64,000 nt of DNA from Megalopta genalis. Taxonomy: Eukaryota > Arthropoda > Insecta > Hymenoptera > Halictidae. The stretch lies in NCBI RefSeq assembly GCF_051020955.1, contig NW_027476377.1, positions 203,948-267,947 on the forward strand. Reading direction: 5' to 3'. The stretch's first letter is position 1. The number at the start of each line of letters is the position of its first letter. Made by a program: the position numbers and the translations under genes. Shown piece after piece: positions 46,118 through 60,050 of the stretch. The notes under the pieces are model-generated. The model searched no databases and was not told where the DNA came from. It was given only the letters and a program-made list of their open reading frames with translations.

Positions 46118-49100
46118 TGCGAAACAAACGAGTTAGCTTCAACTCCATGCGAAACACATGATTTAGCTTCCAATCAATGCAAAGTAGAAGGCTTATCTTC
46201 TAATCCATGCGGAACAAATGGATTAGCTACAGATACTTGTGATAGACATGATTTAGCTTCAACTGCATGCGAAACAAACGAATTAGCTTCAAATCCAAGC
46301 GTAACACATGATTAAGCTTCAAATGCATGTGAAACACATGATTTAGCTTCAAATACTTGCCGTATAAATGATATAGCTTCAAGTGCAGGAGAAACAAACG
46401 AGTTAGCAACAAATCCATGCAAAACACATGATTAAGCTTCAAATCAATTCGAAGTAGAAGGCTTAGATTCAAATCCATGCGAAACGAAAGTTTTATATTC
46501 AAATACTTGCGAATATAAGTGATATAGCTTCAAATGCAGGCGAAACAAACGAGTTAGCTTCAAATCCAAGCGAAACACATGATTTAGCTTCAAATGAATG
46601 CGGAGTAGAAGACTTAGCTTCAAATCCATGTGGAACGAATGATTTACCTTCAAATACTTGCCTTATAAATGATATAGCTTCAAATACAGGCGAAACAAAC
46701 GAGTTAGCTTCAAATCCAAGCGAAACACATGATTTAGCTTCAAATACTTGCCTTATAAATGATATAGGTTCAATTGCAGGCGAAACAAACCAGTTAACTA
46801 CAAATCCATGCGAAACAAATGATTTATCTTCAAATCAATGCGAAGTAGAAGGCTTAGCTTCAAATCCATGCGAAACGAATGGTTTAGCTTCAAATGCTTT
46901 CGATATAAATGATATAGCTTCAAATGCAGGCGGAACAAACGAGTTAGCTTTAAATCCAAGCGAAACACATGATTTAGTTTCAAATCAGTGCCAAGTGGAA
47001 GGCTTAGCTTCAAATCAATGCGGAAGAAATGGTTTAGATTCAGATATTTGTAATAAACATGATTTAGCTTCCACTGCATTCGAAACAAACGAGTTAGCTT
47101 CAAATCCAAGCGAAACACATGATTTAGTTTCAAATTAATGCGAAGTAGAAGGCTTAGCTCCAAATCCATGCGATACGAATGGTTTAGCTTCAAATGCTTG
47201 CGAATATAAGTGATATAGCTTCAAATGCAGGCGAAACAAACGAGTTAGCTACAAATCCATGCGAAACAAATGATTTAGCTTCAAATCAATGCTAAGTAGA
47301 AGGCTTAGCTTCAAATCCATGCGAAACGAATGATTTAGCTTCAAATACTTGCCTTATAGATGATATAGCTTCAAATGCTGGCGACACAAACGAGTTAGCT
47401 TCAAATCCAAGCGAAACACATGATTTAGCCTCAAATGAATGCGGAGTAGAAGACTTAGCTTCAAATCTATGCGGAACAAATGGTTTAGCCTCAAATACTT
47501 GTGATATACATGATTTAGTTTCAACTGCTTGCGAAACAACTGAGTTAGCTTCAAATCCAAGCGAAACACATGATTTAGATTCAAATACTTGCCTTATAAA
47601 TGATATAGCTTCAAATGCAGGCGAAACAAACGAGTTAGCTACAAATCCATGTGAAACACATGATTTAGCTTGAAATCAATGCGAAGTAGAAGACTTAGCT
47701 TCAAATCCATGCGAAAAGAATGATTTAGCTTCAAATACCTGCCTTATAAATGATATAGCTTCAAATGCAGGCGAAACAAACGAGTTAGCTTCAAATCCAA
47801 GCGAAACACATGATTTAGCTTCAAATGAATGCGGAGTAGAAGACTTAGCTTCAAATCCATGCGAAACGAATGATTTACCTTCAAACACTTGCCTTATAAA
47901 TGATATAGCTTCAAATGCAGGCGACACAAACGAGTTAGCTTCAAATCCAAGCGAAACACATGATTAATCTTCAAATGAATGCGGAGTAGAAGACTTAGCT
48001 TCAAATATATGCGGAAAAAACGGTTTAGCCTCAAATACTTGTGATATACATGATTTAGTTTCAACTGCATGCGAAACAACTGAGTTAGCTTCAAATCCAA
48101 GCGGAACACATGATTTAGCTTCAAATACTTGCCATATAAATGATATAGCTTCAATTGCAGGCGAAACAAACCAGTTAACTTCAATTCCATGCGAAACAAA
48201 TGATTTAGCTTCAAATCAATGCTAAGTAGAAGGCTTAGCTTCAAATCCATGCGTAACGAATGATTTAGCTTCAAATACTTGCCTTATAAATGATATAGCT
48301 TCAAATGCAGGCGACACAAACGAGTTAGCTTCAAACCCAAGCGAAACACATGATTTAGCTTCAAATGCATGTGGAGTAGAAGATTTAGCTTCAAATCTAT
48401 GCGGAACAAATGGTTTAGCCTCAAATACTTGTGATATACATGATTTAGTTTCAACTGCATGCGAAACTACTGAGTTAGCTTCAAATCCAAGCGGAACACA
48501 TGATTTAGCTTCAAATACTTGCCATATAAGTGATATAGCTTCAATTGGAGGCGAAACAAACCAGTTAACTTCAATTCCATGCGAAACAAATGATTCAGCT
48601 TCAAATCAATGCTAAGTAGAAGGCTTAGCTTCAAATCCATGCTAAACGAATGATTTAGCTTCAAATACTTGCCTTATAAATGATATAGCTTCAAATGCAG
48701 GCGACACAAACGAGTTAGCTTCAAAGCCAAGCGAAACACATGATTTAGCTTCAAATGCATGCGGAGTAGAAGATTTAGCTTCAAATCTATGCGGAACAAA
48801 TGGTTTAGCCTCAAATACTTGTGATGTACATGATTTAGCTTCAACTGCATGCGAAACAACTGAGTTAGCTTCAAATACAAGCGAAACACATGATTTAGAT
48901 TCAAATACTTGCCTTATAAATGATATAGCCTCAAGTGCGGGCGAAACAAATGAGTTAGCTACAAATCCATGAAAAACACATGATTTAGCTTCAAATCAAT
49001 TCGAAGTAGAAGGCTTAGATTCAAATCCATGCGAAACGAAAGATTTAGATTCAAATACTTGCGAATATAAGTGATATAGCTTCAAATGCAGGCGATACAA

Positions 49101-49772
49101 ACGAGTTAGCTACAAATCCATGCGAAACAAATGATTTAGCTTCAAATCAATGCTAAGTAGAAGGCTTAGCTTCAAATCCATGCGAAACGAATGATTTAGC
49201 TTCAAATACTTGTGATATACATGATTTAGCTTCAACTGCATGCGAAACAACTGAGTTAGCTACAAATCCAAGCGAAACACATGATTTAGCTTCAAATCAA
49301 TGCGATGTAGAAGGCTTAGCTTCAAATCCATGCGGAACGAATGGTTTGGCTTCAAATGCTTGCGATATAAATGATATAGCTTCAAATGCAGGCGGAGCAA
49401 ACGAGTTAGCTTTAAATCCAAGCGAAACACATGATTTAGCTTCAAATGAATGCGGAGTAGAAGACTTAGCTTCAAATCTATGCGGAACAAATGGTTTAGC
49501 CTCAAATACTTGTGATAAACATGATTTAGCTTCAACTGCATGCGAAACTACTGAGTTAGCTTCAAATCCAAGCGGAACATATGATTTAGCTTCAAATACT
49601 TGCCATATAAATGATATAGCTTCAATTGCAGGCAAAACAAACCAGTTAACTTCAATTCCATGCGAAACAAGTGATTTAGCTTCAAATCAATGCTAAGTAG
49701 AAGGCTTAGCTTCAAATCCATGCGAAACGAATGATTTAACTTCAAATACTTGCCTTATAAATGATATAGCTT
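46118..49772 (+). repeat. Domain-3 block, copy A (spacing 5.76-5.91 kb)
   Basis: Matches 51,881-55,685. The spacing is 5,763 bp up to about 47,830 and 5,913 bp beyond, because copy B carries an additional 150-bp five-mer. Shared landmarks are TTCAACTCCATGCG, a delta-delta pair with CATGTGAAACACATG (46,326 and 52,089), CGAAAGTTTTATATTC and TTCAAACACTTGCC. The match ends near 49,772 where the copies read TTCAATTGCAGGCGAAAC and TTCAAATGCAGGCGACAC. Confidence 0.86.
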
Positions 49773-51556
49773 CAATTGCAGGCGAAACAAACCAGTTAAC
49801 TTCAATTCCATGCGAAACAAATGATTTAGCTTCAAATGCATGCGGAGTAGAAGATTTAGCTTCAAATCTATGCGGAACAAATGGTTTAGCCTCAAATACT
49901 TGTGATATACATGATTTAGCTTCAACTGCATGCGAAACAACTGAGTTAGCTTCAAATCCAAGCGAAACACATGATTTAGATTCAAATACTTGCCTTATAA
50001 ATGATATAGCTTCAAGTGCAGGCGAAACAAACGAGTTAGCTATAAATCCATGTGAAACACATGATTTAGCTTGAAATCAATGCGAAGTAGAAGACTTAGC
50101 TTCAAATCTATGCGGACCAAATGGTTTAGCCTCAAATACTTGTGATATACATGATTTAGCTTCAACTGCATGCGAAACTACTGAGTTAGCTTCAAATCCA
50201 AGCGGAACACATGATTTAGCATCAAATACTTGCCATATAAATGATATAGCTTCAATTGCAGGCGAAACAAACCAGTTAACTTCAATTCCATGCGAAACAA
50301 ATGATTTAGCTTCAAATCAATGCTAAGTAGAAGGCTTAGCTTCAAATCCATGCGAGACGAATGATTTAGCTTCAAATACTTGCCTTATAAATGATATAGC
50401 TTCAAATGCAGGCGACACAAACGAGTTAGCTTCAAATCCAAGCGAAACACATGATTTAGCTTCAAATGAATGCGGAGTAGAAGACTTAGCTTCAAATCTA
50501 TGCGGAACAAATGGTTTAGCCTCAAATACTTGTGATAAACATGATTTAGCTTCAACTGCATGCGAAACTACTGAGTTAGCTTCAAATCCAAGCGGAACAT
50601 ATGATTTAGCTTCAAATACTTGCCATATAAATGATATAGCTTCAATTGCAGGCAAAACAAACCAGTTAACTTCAATTCCATGCGAAACAAGTGATTTAGC
50701 TTCAAATCAATGCTAAGTAGAAGGCTTAGCTTCAAATCCATGCGAAACGAATGATTTAACTTCAAATACTTGCCTTATAAATGATATAGCTTCAATTGCA
50801 GGCGAAACAAACCAGTTAACTTCAATTCCATGCGAAACAAATGATTTAGCTTCAAATGCATGCGGAGTAGAAGATTTAGCTTCAAATCTATGCGGAACAA
50901 ATGGTTTAGCCTCAAATACTTGTGATATACATGATTTAGCTTCAACTGCATGCGAAACAACTGAGTTAGCTTCAAATCCAAGCGAAACACATGATTTAGA
51001 TTCAAATACTTGCCTTATAAATGATATAGCTTCAAGTGCAGGCGAAACAAACGAGTTAGCTATAAATCCATGTGAAACACATGATTTAGCTTGAAATCAA
51101 TGCGAAGTAGAAGACTTAGCTTCAAATCTATGCGGACCAAATGGTTTAGCCTCAAATACTTGTGATATACATGATTTAGCTTCAACTGCATGCGAAACTA
51201 CTGAGTTAGCTTCAAATCCAAGCGGAACACATGATTTAGCATCAAATACTTGCCATATAAATGATATAGCTTCAATTGCAGGCGAAACAAACCAGTTAAC
51301 TTCAATTCCATGCGAAACAAATGATTTAGCTTCAAATCAATGCTAAGTAGAAGGCTTAGCTTCAAATCCATGCGAGACGAATGATTTAGCTTCAAATACT
51401 TGCCTTATAAATGATATAGCTTCAAATGCAGGCGACACAAACGAGTTAGCTTCAAATCCAAGCGAAACACATGATTTAGCTTCAAATGAATGCGGAGTAG
51501 AAGACTTAGCTTCAAATCTATGCGGAACAAATGGTTTAGCCTCAAATACTTGTGAT
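49416..51556 (+). repeat. 1,020-bp tandem duplication
   Basis: 49,416-50,435 and 50,436-51,455 are directly adjacent and appear identical, followed by about 100 bp of a third. The length is exactly thirty-four monomers. Both carry GGAACATATGATTTAG, TTGCAGGCAAAACAAACC, TGCGGACCAAATGG and CGAGACGAATG. The shared GGCAAAAC and GGACCAA variants mark these two copies as sisters. Confidence 0.88.
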
Positions 51557-51880
51557 ATACATGATTTAGCTTCAACTGCATGCGAAACAACTGAGTTAGC
51601 TACAAATCCAAGCGAAACACATGATTTAGCTTCAAATCAATGCGAAGTAGAAGGCTTAGCTTCAAATCCATGCGAAACGTATGGTTTAGCTTCAAATGCT
51701 TGCGATATAAATGATATAGCTTCAAATGCAGGCGGAACAAACGAGTTAGCTTTAAATCCAAGCGAAACACATGATTTAGTTTCAAATCAGTGCGAAGTAG
51801 AAGGCTTAGCTTCAAATCAATGCGAAACAAATGGTTTAGATTCAGATACTTGTGATAAACATGATTTAGCTTCCTCTGCA

Positions 51881-54800
51881 TGCGAAACAAACGAGTTAGC
51901 TTCAACTCCATGCGAAACACATGATTTAGCTTCCAATCAATGCAAAGTAGAAGGCTTATCTTCTAATCCATGCGGAACAAATGGATTAGCTACAAATACT
52001 TGTGATAGACATGATTTAGCTTCAACTGCATGCGAAACAAACGAATTAGCTTCAAATCCAAGCGTAACACATGACTAAGCTTCAAATGCATGTGAAACAC
52101 ATGATTTAGCTTCAAATACTTGCCGTATAAATGATATAGCTTCAAGTGCAGGAGAAACAAACGAGTTAGCAACAAATCCATGCAAAACACATGATTAAGC
52201 TTCAAATCAATTCGAAGTAGAAGGCTTAGATTCAAATCCATGCGAAACGAAAGTTTTATATTCAAATACTTGCGAATATAAGTGATATAGCTTCAAATGC
52301 AGGCGAAACAAACGAGTTAGCTTCAAATCCAAGCGAAACACATGATTTAGCTTCAAATGAATGCGGAGTAGAAGACTTAGCTTCAAATCCATGTGGAACG
52401 AATGATTTACCTTCAAATACTTGCCTTATAAATGATATAGCTTCAAATACAGGCGAAACAAACGAGTTAGCTTCAAATCCAAGCGAAACACATGATTTAG
52501 CTTCAAATACTTGCCTTATAAATGATATAGCTTCAATTGCAGGCGAAACAAACCAGTTAACTACAAATCCATGCGAAACAAATGATTTATCTTCAAATCA
52601 ATGCGAAGTAGAAGGCTTAGCTTCAAATCCATGCGAAACGAATGGTTTAGCTTCAAATGCTTTCGATATAAATGATATAGCTTCAAATGCAGGCGGAACA
52701 AACGAGTTAGCTTTAAATCCAAGCGAAACACATGATTTAGTTTCAAATCAGTGCCAAGTGGAAGGCTTAGCTTCAAATCAATGCGGAAGAAATGGTTTAG
52801 ATTCAGATATTTGTAATAAACATGATTTAGCTTCCACTGCATTCGAAACAAACGAGTTAGCTTCAAATCCAAGCGAAACACATGATTTAGTTTCAAATTA
52901 ATGCGAAGTAGAAGGCTTAGCTCCAAATCCATGCGATACGAATGGTTTAGCTTCAAATGCTTGCGAATATAAGTGATATAGCTTCAAATGCAGGCGAAAC
53001 AAACGAGTTAGCTACAAATCCATGCGAAACAAATGATTTAGCTTCAAATCAATGCTAAGTAGAAGGCTTAGCTTCAAATCCATGCGAAACGAATGATTTA
53101 GCTTCAAATACTTGCCTTATAGATGATATAGCTTCAAATGCTGGCGACACAAACGAGTTAGCTTCAAATCCAAGCGAAACACATGATTTAGCCTCAAATG
53201 AATGCGGAGTAGAAGACTTAGCTTCAAATCTATGCGGAACAAATGGTTTAGCCTCAAATACTTGTGATATACATGATTTAGTTTCAACTGCTTGCGAAAC
53301 AACTGAGTTAGCTTCAAATCCAAGCGAAACACATGATTTAGATTCAAATACTTGCCTTATAAATGCTATAGCTTCAAATGCAGGCGAAACAAACGAGTTA
53401 GCTACAAATCCATGTGAAACACATGATTTAGCTTGAAATCAATGCGAAGTAGAAGACTTAGCTTCAAATCCATGCGAAAAGAATGATTTAGCTTCAAATA
53501 CCTGCCTTATAAATGATATAGCTTCAAATGCAGGCGAAACAAACGAGTTAGCTTCAAATCCAAGCGAAACACATGATTTAGCTTCAAATGAATGTGGAGT
53601 AGAAGACTTAGCTTCAAATCCATGCGAAACGAATGATTTAGCTTCAAATACTTGCCTTATAAATGATATAGCTTCAAATGCATGCGAAACAAACGTGTTA
53701 GCTTCAAATCCAAGCGAAACACATGATTTAGCTTCAAATGAATGCGGAGTAGAAGACTTAGCTTCAAATCCATGCGAAACGAATGATTTACCTTCAAACA
53801 CTTGCCTTATAAATGATATAGCTTCAAATGCAGGCGACACAAACGAGTTAGCTTCAAATCCAAGCGAAACACATGATTAATCTTCAAATGAATGCGGAGT
53901 AGAAGACTTAGCTTCAAATATATGCGGAAAAAACGGTTTAGCCTCAAATACTTGTGATATACATGATTTAGTTTCAACTGCATGCGAAACAACTGAGTTA
54001 GCTTCAAATCCAAGCGGAACACATGATTTAGCTTCAAATACTTGCCATATAAATGATATAGCTTCAATTGCAGGCGAAACAAACCAGTTAACTTCAATTC
54101 CATGCGAAACAAATGATTTAGCTTCAAATCAATGCTAAGTAGAAGGCTTAGCTTCAAATCCATGCGAAACGAATGATTTAGCTTCAAATACTTGCCTTAT
54201 AAATGATATAGCTTCAAATGCAGGCGACACAAACGAGTTAGCTTCAAACCCAAGCGAAACACATGATATAGCTTCAAATGCATGCGGAGTAGAAGATTTA
54301 GCTTCAAATCTATGCGGAACAAATGGTTTATCCTCAAATACTTGTGATATACATGATTTAGTTTCAACTGCATGCGAAACTACTGAGTTAGCTTCAAATC
54401 CAAGCGGAACACATGATTTAGCTTCAAATACTTGCCATATAAATGATATAGCTTCAATTGCAGGCGAAACAAACCAGTTAACTTCAATTCCATGCGAAAC
54501 AAATGATTTAGCTTCAAATCAATGCTAAGTAGAAGGCTTAGCTTCAAATCCATGCGAAACGAATGATTTAGCTTCAAATACTTGCCTTATAAATGATATA
54601 GCTTCAAATGCAGGCGACACAAACGAGTTAGCTTCAAAGCCAAGCGAAACACATGATTTAGCTTCAAATGCATGCGGAGTAGAAGATTTAGCTTCAAATC
54701 TATGCGGAACAAATGGTTTAGCCTCAAATACTTGTGATGTACATGATTTAGCTTCAACTGCATGCGAAACAACTGAGTTAGCTTCAAATACAAGCGAAAC

Positions 54801-55685
54801 ACATGATTTAGATTCATATACTTGCCTTATAAATGATATAGCTTCAAGTGCGGGCGAAACAAATGAGTTAGCTACAAATCCATGAAAAACACATGATTTA
54901 GCTTCAAATCAATTCGAAGTAGAAGGCTTAGATTCAAATCCATGCGAAACGAAAGATTTAGATTCAAATACTTGCGAATATAAGTGATATAGCTTCAAAT
55001 GCAGGCGATACAAACGAGTTAGCTACAAATCCATGCGAAACAAATGATTTAGCTTCAAATCAATGCTAAGTAGAAGGCTTAGCTACAAATCCATGCGAAA
55101 CGAATGATTTAGCTTCAAATACTTGTGATATACATGATTTAGCTTCAACTGCATGCGAAACAACTGAGTTAGCTACAAATCCAAGCGAAACACATGATTT
55201 AGCTTCAAATCAATGCGAAGTAGAAGGCTTAGATTCAAATCCATGCGGAACGAATGGTTTGGCTTCAAATGCTTGCGATATAAATGATATAGCTTCAAAT
55301 GCAGGCGGAGCAAACGAGTTAGCTTTAAATCCAAGCGAAACACATGATTTAGCTTCAAATGAATGCGGAGTAGAAGACTTAGCTTCAAATCTATGCGGAA
55401 CAAATGGTTTAGCCTCAAATACTTGTGATAAACATGATTTAGCTTCAACTGCATGCGAAACTACTGAGTTAGCTTCAAATCCAAGCGGAACATATGATTT
55501 AGCTTCAAATACTTGCCATATAAATGATATAGCTTCAATTGCAGGCGAAACAAACCAGTTAACTTCAATTCCATGCGAAACAAGTGATTTAGCTTCAAAT
55601 CAATGCTAAGTAGAAGGCTTAGCTTCAAATCCATGCGAAACGAATGATTTAACTTCAAATACTTGCCTTATAAATGATATAGCTT
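51881..55685 (+). repeat. Domain-3 block, copy B (spacing 5.76-5.91 kb)
   Basis: Second copy of 46,118-49,772, with a 150-bp insertion at about 53,582-53,731 and a few point differences: ATGACTAAGC near 52,073 versus ATGATTAAGC near 46,310, and AATGCTATAGC near 53,363. It runs directly into the 780-bp tandem duplication. Confidence 0.86.
53582..53731 (+). repeat. Extra 150-bp five-mer in copy B
   Basis: Compared with 47,819-47,880 in copy A, copy B contains five additional monomers including AATGAATGTGGAG and CATGCGAAACAAACGTG. The same five-unit content occurs at 45,091-45,240, upstream of copy A. Either copy A lost it or copy B acquired it by exchange. The size is exactly one five-mer. Confidence 0.82.
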
Positions 55686-56980
55686 CAAATGCAGGCGACA
55701 CAAAGGAGTTAGCTTCAAATCCAAGCGAAACACATGATTAATCTTCAAATGAATGCGGAGTAGAAGAATTAGCTTCAAATCTATGCGGAACGAACGGTTT
55801 AGCCTCAAATACTTGTGATATACATGATTTAGCTTCAACTGCATGCGAAACAACTGAGTTAGCTTCAAATCCAAGCGGAACACATGATTTAGCTTCAAAT
55901 ACTTGCCATATAAATGATATAGCTTCAATTGCAGGCGAAACAAACCAGTTAACTTCAATTCCATGCGAAACAAATGATTTAGCTTCAAATCAATGCTAAG
56001 TAGAAGGCTTAGCTTCAAATGCATGCGAAACGAATGATTTAGCTTCAAATACTTGCCTTATAAATGATATAGCTTCAAATGCAGGCGACACAAACGAGTT
56101 AGCTTCAAACCCAAGCGAAACACATGATTTTGCTTCAAATGCATGCGGAGTAGAAGATTTAGCTTCAAATCTATGCGGAACAAATGGTTTAGCCTCAAAT
56201 ACTTGTGATAAACATGATTTAGCTTCAACTGCATGCGAAACTACTGAGTTAGCTTCAAATCCAAGCGGAACATATGATTTAGCTTCAAATACTTGCCATA
56301 TAAATGATATAGCTTCAATTGCAGGCGAAACAAACCAGTTAACTTCAATTCCATGCGAAACAAGTGATTTAGCTTCAAATCAATGCTAAGTAGAAGGCTT
56401 AGCTTCAAATCCATGCGAAACGAATGATTTAACTTCAAATACTTGCCTTATAAATGATATAGCTTCAAATGCAGGCGACACAAAGGAGTTAGCTTCAAAT
56501 CCAAGCGAAACACATGATTAATCTTCAAATGAATGCGGAGTAGAAGAATTAGCTTCAAATCTATGCGGAACGAACGGTTTAGCCTCAAATACTTGTGATA
56601 TACATGATTTAGCTTCAACTGCATGCGAAACAACTGAGTTAGCTTCAAATCCAAGCGGAACACATGATTTAGCTTCAAATACTTGCCATATAAATGATAT
56701 AGCTTCAATTGCAGGCGAAACAAACCAGTTAACTTCAATTCCATGCGAAACAAATGATTTAGCTTCAAATCAATGCTAAGTAGAAGGCTTAGCTTCAAAT
56801 GCATGCGAAACGAATGATTTAGCTTCAAATACTTGCCTTATAAATGATATAGCTTCAAATGCAGGCGACACAAACGAGTTAGCTTCAAACCCAAGCGAAA
56901 CACATGATTTTGCTTCAAATGCATGCGGAGTAGAAGATTTAGCTTCAAATCTATGCGGAACAAATGGTTTAGCCTCAAAT
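55382..56980 (+). repeat. 780-bp tandem duplication
   Basis: 55,382-56,161 and 56,162-56,941 are directly adjacent, followed by a short third start. Each includes ACACAAAGGAG, GAAGAATTAGC, GGAACGAACGG and AATGCATGCGAAACGAATG. The length is exactly twenty-six monomers. The two copies appear identical in the parts compared. Confidence 0.87.
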
Positions 56981-57050
56981 ACTTGTGATATACATGATTT
57001 AGCTTCAACTGCATGCGAAACAACTGAGTTAGCTACAAATCCAAGCGAAA

Positions 57051-58461
57051 CACATGATTTAGCTTCAAATACTTGCCATATAAATGATATAGCTTCAATT
57101 GCAGGCGAAACAAACCAGTTAACTTCAATTCCATGCGAAACAAATGATTTAGCTTCAAATCAATGCTAAGTAGAAGGCTTAGCTTCAAATCCATGCGAAA
57201 CGAATGATTTAGCTTCAAATACTTGCCTTATAAATGATATAGCTTCAAATGCAGGCGACACAAACGAGTTAGCTTCAAACCCAAGCGAAACACATGATTT
57301 AGCTTCAAATGCATGCGGAGTAGAAGATTTAGCTTCAAATCTATGCGGAACAAATGGTTTATCCTCAAATACTTGTGATATACATGATTTAGTTTCAACT
57401 GCATGCGAAACTACTGAGTTAGCTTCAAATCCAAGCGGAACACATGATTTAGCTTCAAATACTTCCCATATAAATGATATAGCTTCAATTGCTGGCGAAA
57501 CAAACCAGTTAACTTCAATTCCATGCGAAACAAATGATTTAGCTTCAAATCAATGCTAAGTAGAAGGCTTAGCTTCAAATCCATGCGAAACGAATGATTT
57601 AGCTTCAAATACTTGCCTTATAAATGATATAGCTTCAAATGCAGGCGACACAAACGAGTTAGCTTCAAAGCCAAGCGAAACACATGATTTAGCTTCAAAT
57701 GCATGCGGAGTAGAAGATTTAGCTTCAAATCTATGCGGAACAAATGGTTTAGCCTCAAATACTTGTGATGTACATGATTTAGCTTCAACTGCATGCGAAA
57801 CAACTGAGTTAGCTTCAAATACAAGCGAAACACATGATTTAGATTCATATACTTGCCTTATAAATGATATAGCTTCAAGTGCGGGCGAAACAAATGAGTT
57901 AGCTACAAATCCATGAAAAACACATGATTTAGCTTCAAATCAATTCGAAGTAGAAGGCTTAGATTCAAATCCATGCGAAACGAAAGATTTAGATTCAAAT
58001 ACTTGCGAATATAAGTGATATAGCTTCAAATGCAGGCGATACAAACGAGTTAGCTACAAATCCATGCGAAACAAATGATTTAGCTTCAAATCAATGCTAA
58101 GTAGAAGGCTTAGCTTCAAATCCATGCGAAACGAATGATTTAGCTTCAAATACTTGTGATATACATGATTTAGCTTCAACTGCATGCGAAACAACTGAGT
58201 TAGCTACAAATCCAAGCGAAACACATGATTTAGCTTCAAATCAATGCGAAGTAGAAGGCTTAGATTCAAATCCATGCGGAACGAATGGTTTGGCTTCAAA
58301 TGCTTGCGATATAAATGATATAGCTTCAAATGCAGGCGGAGCAAACGAGTTAGCTTTAAATCCAAGCGAAACACATGATTTAGCTTCAAATGAATGCGGA
58401 GTAGAAGACTTAGCTTCAAATCTATGCGGAACAAATGGTTTAGCCTCAAATACTTGTGATA
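57051..58461 (+). repeat. Copy of 54,020-55,430 (spacing 3,031 bp)
   Basis: Shares TTTATCCTCAAATAC, AAGCCAAGCG, TTGTGATGTACATG, TTCATATACTTGCC and GGCGATACAAACG with 54,020-55,430. Private changes include TTCCCATATAAATG near 57,463 and GCTGGCGAAAC near 57,491. The spacing is one hundred and one monomers plus 1 bp, the extra base being a 31-bp beta unit near 58,007. Confidence 0.83.
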
Positions 58462-58893
58462 TACATGATTTAGCTTCAACTGCATGCGAAACAACTGAGT
58501 TAGCTTCAAATCCAAGCGGAACACATGATTTAGCTTCAAATACTTGCCATATAAATGATATAGCTTCAATTGCAGGCGAAACAAACCAGTTAACTTCAAT
58601 TCCATGCGAAACAAATGATTTAGCTTCAAATCAATGCTAAGTAGAAGGCTTAGCTTCAAATGCATGCGAAACGAATGATTTAGCTTCAAATACTTGCCTT
58701 ATAAATGATATAGCTTCAAATGCAGGCGACACAAACGAGTTAGCTTCAAACCCAAGCGAAACACATGATTTTGCTTCAAATGCATGCGGAGTAGAAGATT
58801 TAGCTTCAAATCTATGCGGAACAAATGGTTTAGCCTCAAATACTTGTGATATACATGATTTAGCTTCAACTGCGTGCGAAACAACTGAGTTAG

Positions 58894-60050
58894 CTACAAA
58901 TCCAAGCGAAACACATGATTTAGCTTCAAATCAATGCGAAGTAGAAGGCTTAGCTTCAAATCCATGCGAAACGAATGGTTTGGCTTCAAATGCTTGCGAT
59001 ATAAATGATATAGCTTCAAGTGCAGGCGGAACAAACAAGTTAGCTTTAAATCCAAGCGAAACACATGATTTAGTTTCAAATCAGTGCAAAGTAGAAGGCT
59101 TAGCTTCAAATCAATGCGGAAGAAATGGTTTAGATTCAGATACTTGTAATAAGCATGATTTACCTTCAACTGCATTCGAAACAAACGAGTTAGCTTCAAA
59201 TCCAAGCGAAACACATGATTTAGTTTCAAATTAATGCGAAGTAGAAGGCTTAGCTTCAAATCTATTCGGAACAAATGGTTTAGCTTCAAATGCTTGCGAT
59301 ATAAATGATATAGCTTCAAAAGCAGGCGAAAGAAACGAGTTAGCTACAAATCCATGCGAAACACATGATTTAGCTTGAAATCAATGCGAAGTAGAAGGCT
59401 TATCTTCTATTCCATGCGGAACAAATGGATTAGCTACAAATACTTGTGATAGACATGATTTAACTTCAACTGAATGCGGAGTAGAAGACTTAGCTTCAAA
59501 TCTATGCGGAACAAACGGTTTAGCCTCAAATACTTGTGATATACATGATTTAGCTTCAACTGCATGCGAAACAACTGAGTTAGCTTCAAATCCAAGCGAA
59601 ACACATGATTTAGATTCAAATACTTGCCTTATAAATGATATAGCTTCAAGTGCAGGCGAAACAAACGAGTTAGCTACAAATCCATGAAAAACACATGATT
59701 TAGCTTCAAATCAATTCGAAGTAGAAGGCTTAGATTCAAATCCATGCGAAACGAAAGATTTAGATTCAAATACTTGCGAATATAAGTGATATAGCTTCAA
59801 ATGCAGGCGAAACAAACGAGTTAGCTACAAATCCATGTGAAACACATGATTTAGCTTGAAATCAATGCGAAGTAGAAGACTTAGCTTCAAATCCATGCGA
59901 AAAGAATGATTTAGCTTCAAATACTTGTGACATACATGATTTAGCTTCAACTGCATGCGAAACAACTGAGTTAGCTTCAAATCCAAGCGAAACACATGAT
60001 TTAGATTCAAATACTTGCCTTATAAATGATATAGCTTCAAATGCAGGCGA
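58894..60050 (+). repeat. Copy of the domain-2 block at 40.6-41.9 kb, missing one five-mer
   Basis: Matches 40,641 onward at a spacing of 18,253 bp and then 18,103 bp after about 59,240, so 150 bp is missing here. Shared private units are GGAACAAACAAG, AATCTATTCGG, TTCTATTCCATGCGG and TTAACTTCAACTGAATG. Its presence inside domain 3 shows exchange over about 18 kb within the array. Confidence 0.83.
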
